A stretch of DNA of 45,338 nucleotides from an uncultured Bacteroides sp. (GCF_902491285.1 NZ_CABUHK010000047.1:1-45338), one strand, 5' to 3'. Numbered from the stretch's first letter, positions 18,736 through 29,147 are shown. The notes: generated from the sequence alone by a model not told the origin. Program-made: numbers and translations.

Positions 18736-20664
18736 ATGAAACAGTTATATAGATTTTCAGCAATCGCTTTATCGCTTCTGACGTTGTCTTTCGCTTCGTG
18801 CAATGATTACCTCGACCGGGATGATGATGACAACATTACGGAAGCGGATGTGTTTGCCCGTTATGAGAAAGTAAACGGACTGGTATCGGATGTGTATGCC
18901 AAGGCGAAGAAAGCCGACCGTCCGCTGGTGTTTTTCGAACACTTCAGTAACAGTGCCATTACGGACGAATGTGAAGGTACTAATGTAGAAGGGAATATTA
19001 CGAATAACTTCAATAACGGTGCCTGGAACCCGAACTCCTTGCCGGGTAGCTGCGGTCAGTACTGGGAAAGTTTGTATGAAGGAATCCGTAAGGCGAACTT
19101 GATTATAGAAAATGTGGCGAAGTATAATACGCCCGATAATCCTCAACAGGACGGTGACTTGCGTAACCGTATCGGGGAAATGTATTTCATGCGCGGTTAT
19201 TTCCATATGTTGCTGTTGCGTATGTACGGAGAAGCTCCGTATATTGACTATGTAGTTCATGCCGGAGATAATATGGATTTCAAGAAGGAGTCTGTTCATA
19301 CGATGGTGGAAAAAATTGTTGCGGACGCACAGACTGCGTATGGTATGGTGCCCAATAAATACGTGAAGACCTCTGAAAACTTCGGGCGTGTGGATAAGGG
19401 TGCTTGCCTGGGACTGATTTCCTTTGTTCGCTGGATAGTGGCGACTCCGCTGTGGAATGGGGCTTCCCAATATGGATACAACTTGCGTCGTGTGTTCGAG
19501 AATGAATATACGTATGACATCAACCGGTGGAGAAAGGCGAAGGAAGCGGCTAAGGCTGTACTGGATTTTGAAGTTGGTGGTACAAAGCGTTATTCTCTTT
19601 ATATGAAACATGACGCAAATGATTTCAAAGACCCGGCGGACGGCAACTTGAATGATAGCCGTGTGTATGCCCGCCTATGGGATATGTTCTATGATATGGA
19701 TGCGTTTGCCAACGAGTATGTGTTCTTTATGACGAAGAGCAAGGACCAGGCCTGGCAGGGAGATATTTATCCGCCCAGCCGAGAGGGAAGTTCCCGTCAG
19801 CAGCCTGTACAGGAACAGGTGGACGAGTATGAATATATCGTAGGTGATTACGGTTATCCTGTATATTCGGCGGAAGCGCGCAAAGGCGGTTATGATGATG
19901 CGAATCCGTATGTGAAGGGAACTCGTGACCCACGTTTCTATCGGGATATTATCTATCACGGTGCTCCTTACCGCAACAATAAGAATGAATCGAAAACACT
20001 GAATACTGCCAGCGGTTCTGATAAGATAGGAGCAACTAATGCGACGACTACCGGATATTACTTGCGCAAATTCCAGCAGGAGTCCTGGAACAAATCCGGT
20101 AACTTCAGTATCAATGCGCCTGCTATCTGGCGCCTGCCTGAATTTATCTATATCTATGCGGAGGCTTGCAATGAGCTGGGAGAGGATTTGGATGAGGCTT
20201 ATAAATTGGTAAATACCGTCCGCGAACGTTCGTTCATGAAACCGATGCCACCGGAAGTTAAGTCCAATCAGCAGTTGATGCGTGAATATATTCAGCGCGA
20301 ACGTCGTGTGGAGCTCTTCTATGAAGGCAAACGTCCCTGGACTTGCCGTTTGTATCTGGAACCGACGAGCAAAGAAGAATTGGCTAAAGAGAGTCTTTGG
20401 AAATCCAGCGGCAGCGACAACTCAAAACGTACGCAGAAATACTGGGCGGCAAACAACGGAGCGTTGCCCCGTTGCCAAAGGATGATTAACGGAATGCGTC
20501 CGGTGCAGGATGAGAATGGTGCTATTACTGTAGACGGTGTAAAATATAGAATGGAACGTTTCTGTGTGGAAGAACGTACGTTCTCCATCCAGCATTATCT
20601 GTTCCCGATTCGGCAGAGCGAATTGCAGAAGACACCGTCTATTGAGCAGAATCCGGGATGGTAA
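18736..20664 (+). CDS. SusD-like (RagB/SusD) lipoprotein
   Basis: A 642-residue surface lipoprotein that caps the SusC barrel and binds incoming glycan. Lipobox Cys22 (FASCNDYLDRD), SusD N-terminal region with the helical TPR-like fold (YWESLYEGIRKANLIIENV; MYFMRGYFHMLLLRMYGEAPY), and the C-terminal RagB/SusD motif (YIYAEACNELGE; REYIQRERRVELFYEGKRPW). It is about 100 residues longer than many SusD proteins. It follows the SusC gene by 15 bp and precedes a LamG lipoprotein by 36 bp. Confidence 0.96.
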   Translation: MKQLYRFSAIALSLLTLSFASCNDYLDRDDDDNITEADVFARYEKVNGLVSDVYAKAKKADRPLVFFEHFSNSAITDECEGTNVEGNITNNFNNGAWNPNSLPGSCGQYWESLYEGIRKANLIIENVAKYNTPDNPQQDGDLRNRIGEMYFMRGYFHMLLLRMYGEAPYIDYVVHAGDNMDFKKESVHTMVEKIVADAQTAYGMVPNKYVKTSENFGRVDKGACLGLISFVRWIVATPLWNGASQYGYNLRRVFENEYTYDINRWRKAKEAAKAVLDFEVGGTKRYSLYMKHDANDFKDPADGNLNDSRVYARLWDMFYDMDAFANEYVFFMTKSKDQAWQGDIYPPSREGSSRQQPVQEQVDEYEYIVGDYGYPVYSAEARKGGYDDANPYVKGTRDPRFYRDIIYHGAPYRNNKNESKTLNTASGSDKIGATNATTTGYYLRKFQQESWNKSGNFSINAPAIWRLPEFIYIYAEACNELGEDLDEAYKLVNTVRERSFMKPMPPEVKSNQQLMREYIQRERRVELFYEGKRPWTCRLYLEPTSKEELAKESLWKSSGSDNSKRTQKYWAANNGALPRCQRMINGMRPVQDENGAITVDGVKYRMERFCVEERTFSIQHYLFPIRQSELQKTPSIEQNPGW

Positions 20665-20700
20665 ACCGATAGGAATGTATAACTTTAAAAAGAAAATCAG

Positions 20701-22254
20701 ATGAAACGAATCTATACATATATGTGTCTGTTGCTTTTATCGGTATTGTCGTTTGCCGTTGCCGGTTGTGACGATGATGACGATGACGATATTGCCAAGG
20801 ACCTGATAGAATTGATAGTGAATAAACCGGTGATACGTATCGGGCAGAATGAAGAGACCAAAGTGAATATAGTGGTTGGAAACGGAAATTACTCAGTGAG
20901 GAGTTTCAATACTGCTATCGCAACGGCTACGGTTTCCGGTGAGGTGATTACGGTGAGAAGCGGCTCGCAGAATGGAGCCACTACGGTGGAAGTGATGGAT
21001 GGTGAAGGAGTGATTGCCAATATTTCGGTCAATGTAGGGGTCTTTGAACTGGAAGTGAATGAATCTCAAGTTACGTTGGAAGTGGGGGACGAAAAACAGT
21101 TGATTGTCAGCATGGGAAACTTCTCCAGTAATGATGAATTGTCTTATACGGTGGGTGATGAAACGATTGTCGGCATGGTCAATACTGATGTGTTCCGTCC
21201 TTTCTATACATTGACGGGGTTGAAGAGCGGACATACCACGGTGACTTTCACTGACCATAAGGGAAAGCAGGCTACGGTTCAAGTAACAGTGAATCCTATC
21301 TCTATTGATGTATCCAACCTGACTCCGAGAGTCGGTGTGAACAACAAGGTGATGATTACTGTAGAAAAAGGAAACGGAGGTTATAGTCTTACGGCGGAAG
21401 ATGATGAGATAGTCGGTGTTCAGCAGGTGGATGATACCCGTTTCAATCTGATTGGTAAGAAGGCAGGTGTCACCACAGTGGTTGTCAAAGACCAGGCAGA
21501 CCAGGAATTATCTTTGACTGTAACAGTGGTACTGGCAGATAGAGTGGCGAACTTGGGTAGTAGCAATTATTTCCATGTACCGTTTACGTATAATGGGGTG
21601 GCGGACGAATCGCTGAAGAGTGTGAGCACAATCACGTTTGAGGCTCGTTTCAATATTGAATCGTTGAATGGAAGTGGTGATGCCCGGATTAATACGGTGA
21701 TGGGAATCGAGAAAAACTTCTTATTGCGTGTGGATGTTCATAAGGACGATAGTGATACGGAATCACGTTATCTTCAGTTGGCAGCAGACGATAAAGGTAA
21801 AATCCGATATGAAGGCTCCACTAAGATAGAGACTAATAAGTGGTATGATGTTGCCGTGGTTCTGGATGATAGCAAGAGTGGCAGTGACCGGATTGCCTTG
21901 TATGTGAATGGTGTGAAGGAAACGCTCCAATATACAAGTGGCACACCGGATGATTTGAAGAATATTAACCTGACTTCCAACTTCTACATCGGTCAGTCTG
22001 ACAGCAAACGCCGCTTGAATGGTGCTATCAGTTACGCCCGTATCTGGACGAAAGCATTGACGGAACAGCAGATTGCAGACCAAAGTGGCAAGATACTGAA
22101 TGAGGAAGCGGAAGGAATGATTGCCAACTGGTTGTTCAATAATGGAAACGGAAATATTAAAACATTTGTTTCTTTAGCGGACAAGAGCTTTGAAGCTGAA
22201 GCGGCAAGTGTGGTTTCTACGTGGAAAGCCGACCCGATATTGACAGTGGAATAA
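20701..22254 (+). CDS. Surface lipoprotein with Ig-like repeats and C-terminal LamG domain (paralogue of 10807)
   Basis: A 517-residue lipoprotein: Cys23 followed by a run of seven Asp residues, an extreme surface-export-like acidic tag. Three Ig-like domains follow; the first and third carry the GNGxY motif (GNGNYSV at 60-66; VEKGNGGYSL later), the middle one has a diverged form (MGNFSSND). A LamG/concanavalin-like domain occupies about 300-510 (NKWYDVAVVLDD, LYVNGVKETLQY, ARIWTKALTEQQI). It resembles the first gene of the operon but has one fewer repeat, indicating duplication and repeat gain or loss. Probable glycan-binding accessory; no catalytic motif seen. Last gene before the terminator at 22274. 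Confidence 0.86.
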   Translation: MKRIYTYMCLLLLSVLSFAVAGCDDDDDDDIAKDLIELIVNKPVIRIGQNEETKVNIVVGNGNYSVRSFNTAIATATVSGEVITVRSGSQNGATTVEVMDGEGVIANISVNVGVFELEVNESQVTLEVGDEKQLIVSMGNFSSNDELSYTVGDETIVGMVNTDVFRPFYTLTGLKSGHTTVTFTDHKGKQATVQVTVNPISIDVSNLTPRVGVNNKVMITVEKGNGGYSLTAEDDEIVGVQQVDDTRFNLIGKKAGVTTVVVKDQADQELSLTVTVVLADRVANLGSSNYFHVPFTYNGVADESLKSVSTITFEARFNIESLNGSGDARINTVMGIEKNFLLRVDVHKDDSDTESRYLQLAADDKGKIRYEGSTKIETNKWYDVAVVLDDSKSGSDRIALYVNGVKETLQYTSGTPDDLKNINLTSNFYIGQSDSKRRLNGAISYARIWTKALTEQQIADQSGKILNEEAEGMIANWLFNNGNGNIKTFVSLADKSFEAEAASVVSTWKADPILTVE

Positions 22255-22273
22255 GAAACGAATAGAAAGAACA

Positions 22274-22315
22274 AAAAAGCCATCCCCGGAATAGACGAAG
22301 TAGGGATGGCTTTTT
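22274..22315. terminator. Bidirectional intrinsic terminator between mannan PUL and GH3
   Basis: A 13-bp perfect stem, AAAAAGCCATCCC at 22274-22286 and GGGATGGCTTTTT at 22303-22315, with a 16-nt loop. The A-run on one side and T-run on the other let it stop transcription both from the rightward LamG gene (stop 22254) and the leftward GH3 gene (stop 22327). A near-identical copy, including the loop, occurs at 42749-42793. Confidence 0.9.
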
Positions 22316-22326
22316 ATTGTTATATA

Positions 22327-24666
22327 TTATTCATAATCACTGTCTCCTAATATAATATCATTCGTTTTAGGACCTTTGATAATACCATGAGTTGAGAGTT
22401 CATGTAACTTTATGTTGGGATATAATACATCGTTTACTTCAGAAACTACGATTGTATTATCTAATTCAAAAATAGCCTTTGAACGAATATCCTCGGATGA
22501 GGCTCCTATCCTGATTTCATACATACCTTTTTCGGCAATCCATTGACTTTTTCCTGTCCAGAAAGAGGCGAGGTCCATAAGATTGACCGTGAATTCTATC
22601 GTTTCGCTTTCACCGGGTTTCAATAATTGAGTTTTAGCATATCTTTTGAGTTCTTGAAATGGTTTCTCCACAGTGGTAACAGGAGCTTTGAGGTACAACT
22701 GTACGACTTCTTTTCCGCTTATTTTTCCTGTATTTGTAACTGTGACTGAAACAGTCAGTTTATCTTTAAACTTTTCATTGTATATTTTTAGTGGTGAATA
22801 AGTGAAATCCGTATATGAGAGTCCATAGCCGAATTCATAAGCCGTTTTTACGTTAAATGTCTGATAATATCTGTAGCCGACATAAATACCTTCTTCATAG
22901 AAAGCATTGACCGGATTCTCTGCTGGAACACCGGGAAATGAGTTGGCGGAAGGGACGTCAGAGTATTTGACAGGAAATGAAACAGCCAGTTTCCCGGAGG
23001 GATTTACTTTCCCGCTCAGTATATCGGCAAGTGCATGACCGCCTTCTTGTCCTGTCTGCCATGCCAGGAGTATGGCATCAGGCATGTGGCGCCAACTGGC
23101 TACATCAATGGGACCGCCGATGTTGAGTACGACAACTACCTTTTTGTTTAGGGCGTGAAAAGTGTTGCATACTCTTTTAAGGAGTGTTGTTTCGGAATTG
23201 GATAAATAATAGTAATCCTTTGCTTCCCTGTCCCAAAGTTCCCCGGCATTTCTTCCCAAAGTGATGATTGCAATATCGGCTTTTTGTGCGGCATCGTCGA
23301 TATAGGATTGTGGCAAGGCAGGTTCGGGAGCAAAGTCGACGAGGTTTTTAGTTGGAATCTTTAGTGTCGGTGTAGTATTGCTGCGCACTGAATCTATGTA
23401 GTGCTGATAAAAAGAAGATAGATTTTTAAGAACTTTGGCGTGCATATTTTCCAGCCCTTCGGTGATAGATGTGGCATGCCGATAATTAACCCGCCCGCTT
23501 CCGGTTCCACCAGCTATAAAGTTGTAAGAGGACTTCCCGAAAAGTGCATAAGACTTTGTGTTTTTCAAAGGAAGAGTCCTGTTCTTATTTTGAAGAAGCA
23601 CCATTGCTTCCTCGGCAGCTTGGCGGGACACATCGGCATGTTTGTCTAAATCCGGTTGATAATCCCGGTGAAGATTTTTGAATGTTGAAGTCTTAATGAT
23701 ATATTTGAGTATATTTTTAATATTCTTATCCAGTGTCTTTTCGTCTAATGTTCCGTTTTTGATTGCTTTGATAAACAGCTCCGCTTGATAATTTCCCGGC
23801 ATAAGAAGTTCGTTTCCGGCTCGCATTTGTGCCACAAAATCTTCTCCGCTAACCCAGTCGGAGACAAACAGACCGTTATATTTCCATTCTTTCCTAACGA
23901 TATCTTGTAGCAGGACTTTATTTTCCGCTGTATAGTATCCGTTGATTTTATTATAAGATGTCATTATCATCCAGGGATTGGATTCCTCTATTGCGATTTG
24001 AAAACCGCGCAAATAGATTTCCCGTAATGCCCGCTGGCTGATTACTGCGTTAATAGTCCGGCGGTTGGTTTCTATATTGTTTGCTGCAAAGTGCTTGATA
24101 CAGGCGCCTACATTCCATTTTTGAATGCCATTTACCATTGATGCGGCCATCATGCCGGAAACATAGGGGTCTTCTGAATAATATTCGAAATTGCGGCCGG
24201 TTAACGGATTGCGTTGTATATTCATTGCGGGACCAAGTAACATATCACTTCCATATCGGAAGGTTTCTTCCCCGATGGCATCTCCTACCTGATATACCAG
24301 TTCTTTGTTCCAGGTCGAGGCAAGTGCGGTGGCTGTTGGAAAGGCGGTGCAGTAGGTACGGTGGTTGACACCCGTTTGAATGGTATCTATACGTAATCCG
24401 GCGGGACCGTCCGTCAACACAGTGTTAGGAATGCCTAGTCTCGGAATACCATAAGTGGCACAGGCTTGCCCCCGAAGAATGAGGGTCGGTTTGGTCTTAT
24501 AATGCCGCCATACGCCTTCGTCGCCCACTCCCAAAACGAAATAGACTTTCTCTTTTAGAGTCATTGCTGCAATTATGTCATCGATATTACCGGCTTCTAA
24601 TTTTATCTGGGCGGATAATACCAGTGTTGTGGATAATGCCAACAGAGTGATAATTTTTCTTTTCAT
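22327..24666 (-). CDS. GH3 family beta-glycosidase
   Basis: A 779-residue secreted exo-glycosidase, probably periplasmic; signal peptide to about residue 19 (LVLSAQ). The GH3 N-terminal barrel carries LTDGPAGLR, KHFAANNIETNRR and the nucleophile Asp270 in LFVSDWVSG. The GH3 C-terminal domain (FGKSSYNFIAGGTGSGRVN; NIGGPIDVASW) and a terminal fibronectin-like domain (VTNTGKISGKEVVQLYL) follow. The sugar specificity (glucose, xylose, arabinose or other) cannot be decided from sequence. It faces left, divergent from the regulator at 25074, and is therefore assigned to the second PUL rather than to mannan use; the mannan operon ends at the shared terminator beside it. Confidence 0.94.
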   Translation of the reverse strand: MKRKIITLLALSTTLVLSAQIKLEAGNIDDIIAAMTLKEKVYFVLGVGDEGVWRHYKTKPTLILRGQACATYGIPRLGIPNTVLTDGPAGLRIDTIQTGVNHRTYCTAFPTATALASTWNKELVYQVGDAIGEETFRYGSDMLLGPAMNIQRNPLTGRNFEYYSEDPYVSGMMAASMVNGIQKWNVGACIKHFAANNIETNRRTINAVISQRALREIYLRGFQIAIEESNPWMIMTSYNKINGYYTAENKVLLQDIVRKEWKYNGLFVSDWVSGEDFVAQMRAGNELLMPGNYQAELFIKAIKNGTLDEKTLDKNIKNILKYIIKTSTFKNLHRDYQPDLDKHADVSRQAAEEAMVLLQNKNRTLPLKNTKSYALFGKSSYNFIAGGTGSGRVNYRHATSITEGLENMHAKVLKNLSSFYQHYIDSVRSNTTPTLKIPTKNLVDFAPEPALPQSYIDDAAQKADIAIITLGRNAGELWDREAKDYYYLSNSETTLLKRVCNTFHALNKKVVVVLNIGGPIDVASWRHMPDAILLAWQTGQEGGHALADILSGKVNPSGKLAVSFPVKYSDVPSANSFPGVPAENPVNAFYEEGIYVGYRYYQTFNVKTAYEFGYGLSYTDFTYSPLKIYNEKFKDKLTVSVTVTNTGKISGKEVVQLYLKAPVTTVEKPFQELKRYAKTQLLKPGESETIEFTVNLMDLASFWTGKSQWIAEKGMYEIRIGASSEDIRSKAIFELDNTIVVSEVNDVLYPNIKLHELSTHGIIKGPKTNDIILGDSDYE

Positions 24667-25073
24667 ATTCTTTTTATTATAGTATATCTTTTCCGGTTAT
24701 GTTACATTGGCAAAGCTACGATATAGGAAAGTAGACGTTTTGTTTGTTTTGGTTTCATTTTAGCTCAATCTGATAGAATCGGGGTATTAACACTCTGAAA
24801 AAGGCATTTTGGCAATATGAGCAAAACAAATAACAAATAGAAAAACAGAAAAAGGATACAGGACGCTTATCTTCGTGATATAAAAGTGCAAAATGAATAA
24901 ATATAGAAAGAGGTTGTAGTAAATAGATTAGGTAAATAGATTGTCAAGACACGGAAACTGCGGTTTAACAACTGTTATAGTATGCGGTTTTCGTGTTTGT
25001 AATTGCTATTAATACTATATTTGTTTTGGTTTAATACGATAAAAAACACGGTTTTTCCTTAAACTGTATATTT
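24667..25073. promoter_or_regulatory. 407-bp divergent control region of the second PUL
   Basis: This gap holds promoters for GH3 (leftward) and the second regulator (rightward). TAGCTTTG on the minus strand (24718-24711) fits the Bacteroides -7 box for GH3. TATATTTG (25016-25023) fits it for the regulator, with TTTG at 24996-24999 as a -33 candidate. An inverted repeat, ACACGGAAAC (24949-24958) and GTTTTCGTGT (24987-24996, one mismatch), abuts that -33 element, and TGCGGTTT occurs at 24959-24966 and 24983-24990. GTAAATAGATT is repeated at 24919-24929 and 24932-24942. No gene is seen. Confidence 0.55.
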
Positions 25074-28000
25074 ATGAGAACTAGGATATTTTTTCTTTTA
25101 TTGTCTATACCATTATTCTGTATCGGGGGAATAAATAATGGTATAAGAGATTTTCATTTCAGAACGATTTCCCCGGAAGATGGGTTTTATTATGATGGAG
25201 TGAGTTCTATCGTACAAGATAAACTGGGCTATATCTGGGTAGTGATGGCTAATGAAGTGTATCGTTTCGACGGGTATAATTATAAACGTTATTATTCACA
25301 ATTTGAGATTCCTCAGAATATCGGCAAGCTATATTTTGAATCGGTAAATACGGATTCCGACGGAAATATTTTTGTTGCTTCTAATAATGGACTGTTCCTC
25401 TTTGATTGGAATTCCGATACTTTTAAACTAATCTTTCCACAACACCTCTATAAGATAAAGGAAGACCGGAAAAAGAATCTGTGGATTTATGGCGCTAATC
25501 TTGTAGGTATCCTTAACCGGGAATATTGGACATATACTTCTGTTGTTCCTGACCGTCATCCTAAATTGCGTACGCAGGTTGTTTCTGTAGATGAAGACGT
25601 GGTTTATATCGGTACAGTCAATGGCGAAGTATATAGTTATGACCTGGAAACCAAAGCACTTGTCCGTTTCTTGAAACTTCCCGGTAATTACCGGATTGTG
25701 GATATTAAAACCGATGATGACAGAATGTGGATTCTGACCCAGACTTCCGGATTATATAAAGTGGATATCAAAACCGGAAAAACAGAAAATGAATATCGTT
25801 GGTTCTGCACACAGGATAATCAATATGTACCGGCTAAGACACTTTATTTGGACCGGGAAGGATATATATGGATAGGCACTCAGCGTGGTTTATATGTGAT
25901 GAACATAATGACGGATGAGTATTCGCATTATACAAAATCCGAGAAGCGGGAGTTCAGCTTGCCTAATTCTTCCATTTGGACTATTTACGAAGATAACCAG
26001 CAGAATTTATGGATAGGCACTTATTCCGGTGGCTTATGTTATTTGAACTTTCATGAGAACTCCCGTTTTAAGAATTATTTCTCGGAAGAACAGCAACTAA
26101 ATCACAATGTAGTGAGCGCTTTTGCCGAAGAACAGGATTTTATTTGGATTGGTACGGAAGGGGGAGGATTGAACAGGATGGATAAAAAAACAGGAAAGTT
26201 CATGTATTTAAAGCATGGGCATGGCGGAAATACCCTTTCTTATGACAACGTAAAATCACTTGTATTCGATTCGCAGGGTAATTTGTGGATTGGTATGTTT
26301 ATGGCAGGAGTTGATAAACTGGATATGAGCAGAAACCGGTTTAGAAACTTTACCAATCCCCATCTTAGTAATGATGTCAGGAAACTTGTGTTGGAAGGAG
26401 ATTCCGGGTTATGGATTGCCAATCAGGCAAATGCTGATATTTCTTTTTATTCTTTTGCTCAGAACCGTTTCTACAATTATGACATAGATGCCTTATATAC
26501 CAGCCGTATATCTGATATATGCAAGAGTAAGGATAGTAACTTGTGGATTGCCAAAGAAGACCAGCTTTTAAAAATGGATATCCATACTAAAAAGACAAAG
26601 CAAATCGTTTCTCCACGATTGGGACACAGCCAACTTGAAACGATTTGTGTTGATGAACTGGGAGATGTGTGGATGGGTACTATCGGAGCGGGATTGATGA
26701 GGTACAATGAAGAGGAAAACCGGACAGAAGTATATGATGAAATTCTTAAATATAATATTTCTGCTATTTATAGTATTTGTATTGATGATTCCGGCAATCC
26801 ATGGATGGGAACGGACAATGGACTGTTCAAATACGATAAGTCCGGTGGAGTCTTTTATCGTTTTGATAAGCGGGATGGAATACAAGGGGCTGTCTTTAAT
26901 CCGAAAGCTTGTATGAAAGGGCAGAACGGAGAATTGTATTTCGGGGGTGGAAATGGTTTTACAATAGTTTATCCCGATAAAGTGAAGGTTAATGATTTCA
27001 TTCCGTCGGCAAGGATTACGGATTTTTATATCAATAATCAACAGGTAACAACCTCTACGGAAAATACACCGTTATCCCGACCGGTTAATCTCACAAAAGA
27101 AGTTGTTCTTACTCACGAGAATACTACTTTCAGTTTCCGCTTCTCATCGGATAATTATCTTATACCTGAGAAGAATATGTTTAAATACAGGTTAAAAGGG
27201 TATGATAATGACTGGATTGAAGCGGATGCTTTCAGCCGTATTGCTTCCTATACTAAGGTGCCGCCGGGAGATTATTCATTCGAAGTGCTGGCGGCCAACA
27301 ATGATGGCGTGTGGGGGACTTCGCCTGTCTCTATAAAAATAAAATGTTTGCCTGCTCCCTGGTTGAGCTGGTGGGCATATCTTATTTATGCGATAGGGAT
27401 TGCCGGTATTCTTTTCTGGATTGTTTACTATTATTATAACCGTAAGAAACAACGTTTGGAACGGTATATGGATAATCTGGAAATGGAGCGTAGAGAAGAT
27501 ATGCATCAGGCCCAGTTGCGCTTTTTCACTAATATATCCCATGAGTTCCGTACCCCTTTGTTTTTGATGATGTCTTCACTTGACAAGTTGAAAGAAGAAG
27601 GAATAGGAGGAAGGCATTATAATTTGCTTAATGGTAATACCAGGCGCTTGCTAAATCTGGTTGATGAACTAATGGACTTCAGGACGGTTGAGAATGGGAA
27701 AATGAAGTTGCACTTGTCTTTTGTGTCTGTAAATGCTCTAATACGTGGATTGGTTGAAGATTTTAAGGACTACGCAGTTTCGAAAGAGATTAGTTTTGAG
27801 ACAGTGTTTGACCCGCGACTTGAATCACCTTTCGCTGTCGATGTGAAATGCATGGAGAAAATCGTGCTGAATTTATTAAATAATGCATTTAAGTTTACTC
27901 CCAAGGGAGGGGTAATCTCCATTCAGACTTACTATGACGTTACAGTGTTTAAATCTGACTTTAAGTACCATTATCAAGAGGGGGAAAATTTGTCGGATAA

Positions 28001-29147
28001 CTTGTTCGGTATTGTCGTCTCCGATTCGGGTATTGGCATTTCACCGGAATCTATCGGGAATGTTTTTACCCGTTTCTATAAGATAGATACATCTGATAGC
28101 CAAACACATATCGGTTCCGGTATCGGGCTTGCATTGGTGAAAAGCATTGTAATGCTGCACAAAGGAAGTATAAGTATTTATAGCGAGCGGAATAAAGGAG
28201 CAGATTTTATGGTGGCTTTGAATCGTTCAGCGGATGTATATGATAAAGTTGATTTTGCTTCTGAGGGATATGATGCTGAGAGGGCGGTTGTGATGAATAC
28301 TCGTGGGATGCTTGCTGATACGACTGAATCGGAAAAACAGGCACAGGGAATTACAATAGATACGGTTGTTCCCCGGTTCCGCCAGTCAAAGAGAATTCTT
28401 TTGGTTGAGGATAATGAAAGTGTACGTTCGGTGATTCGGGAAGTACTTTCTGAATTCTATGATATTACCGAGGCCGCCAATGGCGTAGAAGCCTCGGAGT
28501 TTTTATCGAAGATGGAGATTGATTTGATTCTCAGTGATGTAATGATGCCATTGAAGGATGGGATAACTTTGTGCCGGGAAGTGAAAAGTAACGTGGACAC
28601 TTCGCATATTCCATTTGTCATGCTGACGGCAAGGGGAGGAATGGAGAACAGGCTGGAAGGGACTGAGTCGGGAGCGGATGCCTATTTTGAGAAACCGATA
28701 AATATGCAGTTGCTGTTACAGTCCATACAGAACATATTTGTGAGACAGCAGCATTTGAAGGAACACTACGCCAGGTTCTTTTTTGCCGATAGCCCGGAGC
28801 TGGTTTCCAACAAACAGGATAATGAATTTATGAAGCAATTGACTGCTGTCATTGACTCTTGTATGGAACAGTCGGATATGGATGTGAATTACATTGCTTC
28901 ACAGTTATCCATGAGCCGGAGTAAACTGTACAGTAAGATTAAGACAATGACGGATAAATCTATTGTGGAGTTTATTCGTTCTTACCGCTTGCATAAGGCC
29001 GCCCGTCTGTTGATTGATGGAAATCTGTCAGTCAGCGATGTGATGGCACAGGTCGGCATTGAAAGTAATTCATATTTCACCCGTGCTTTTAAGGCGGAAT
29101 TCGGGATGACTCCAACAACCTTTATTCAAAATAATAGAAAGAAATAA
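25074..29147 (+). CDS. Hybrid two-component system sensor/regulator of the second PUL
   Basis: A 1357-residue regulator built like the one at 6579 but not a close copy. Order: signal peptide (1-18, FCIGG), periplasmic propeller repeats (about 25-680, many LWIGT/IWIGT motifs), Y_Y_Y domain (about 690-755), transmembrane helix (about 768-788), HisKA with His823 (ISHEFRTPL), HATPase with canonical SDSGIGIS and GSGIGLAL boxes, receiver with Asp1155 (LSDVMMP), and a C-terminal AraC HTH (about 1255-1355). Expected to sense an oligosaccharide of the second PUL's glycan and to activate the GH105-SusCD operon that begins 212 bp downstream, and perhaps the divergent GH3. Confidence 0.96.
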   Translation: MRTRIFFLLLSIPLFCIGGINNGIRDFHFRTISPEDGFYYDGVSSIVQDKLGYIWVVMANEVYRFDGYNYKRYYSQFEIPQNIGKLYFESVNTDSDGNIFVASNNGLFLFDWNSDTFKLIFPQHLYKIKEDRKKNLWIYGANLVGILNREYWTYTSVVPDRHPKLRTQVVSVDEDVVYIGTVNGEVYSYDLETKALVRFLKLPGNYRIVDIKTDDDRMWILTQTSGLYKVDIKTGKTENEYRWFCTQDNQYVPAKTLYLDREGYIWIGTQRGLYVMNIMTDEYSHYTKSEKREFSLPNSSIWTIYEDNQQNLWIGTYSGGLCYLNFHENSRFKNYFSEEQQLNHNVVSAFAEEQDFIWIGTEGGGLNRMDKKTGKFMYLKHGHGGNTLSYDNVKSLVFDSQGNLWIGMFMAGVDKLDMSRNRFRNFTNPHLSNDVRKLVLEGDSGLWIANQANADISFYSFAQNRFYNYDIDALYTSRISDICKSKDSNLWIAKEDQLLKMDIHTKKTKQIVSPRLGHSQLETICVDELGDVWMGTIGAGLMRYNEEENRTEVYDEILKYNISAIYSICIDDSGNPWMGTDNGLFKYDKSGGVFYRFDKRDGIQGAVFNPKACMKGQNGELYFGGGNGFTIVYPDKVKVNDFIPSARITDFYINNQQVTTSTENTPLSRPVNLTKEVVLTHENTTFSFRFSSDNYLIPEKNMFKYRLKGYDNDWIEADAFSRIASYTKVPPGDYSFEVLAANNDGVWGTSPVSIKIKCLPAPWLSWWAYLIYAIGIAGILFWIVYYYYNRKKQRLERYMDNLEMERREDMHQAQLRFFTNISHEFRTPLFLMMSSLDKLKEEGIGGRHYNLLNGNTRRLLNLVDELMDFRTVENGKMKLHLSFVSVNALIRGLVEDFKDYAVSKEISFETVFDPRLESPFAVDVKCMEKIVLNLLNNAFKFTPKGGVISIQTYYDVTVFKSDFKYHYQEGENLSDNLFGIVVSDSGIGISPESIGNVFTRFYKIDTSDSQTHIGSGIGLALVKSIVMLHKGSISIYSERNKGADFMVALNRSADVYDKVDFASEGYDAERAVVMNTRGMLADTTESEKQAQGITIDTVVPRFRQSKRILLVEDNESVRSVIREVLSEFYDITEAANGVEASEFLSKMEIDLILSDVMMPLKDGITLCREVKSNVDTSHIPFVMLTARGGMENRLEGTESGADAYFEKPINMQLLLQSIQNIFVRQQHLKEHYARFFFADSPELVSNKQDNEFMKQLTAVIDSCMEQSDMDVNYIASQLSMSRSKLYSKIKTMTDKSIVEFIRSYRLHKAARLLIDGNLSVSDVMAQVGIESNSYFTRAFKAEFGMTPTTFIQNNRKK

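Noticed and set aside
18769..19611. A 280-residue minus-strand open frame opposite the SusD-like gene
   Set aside because: Composition is that of an antisense translation (rich in Ile, Arg, His) and the plus-strand SusD is certain.
22327..24666. GH3 as part of the mannan PUL
   Set aside because: It faces the opposite way, is divided from the mannan operon by a strong terminator, and shares its control region with the second regulator; alpha-mannan use also has no evident need for GH3.
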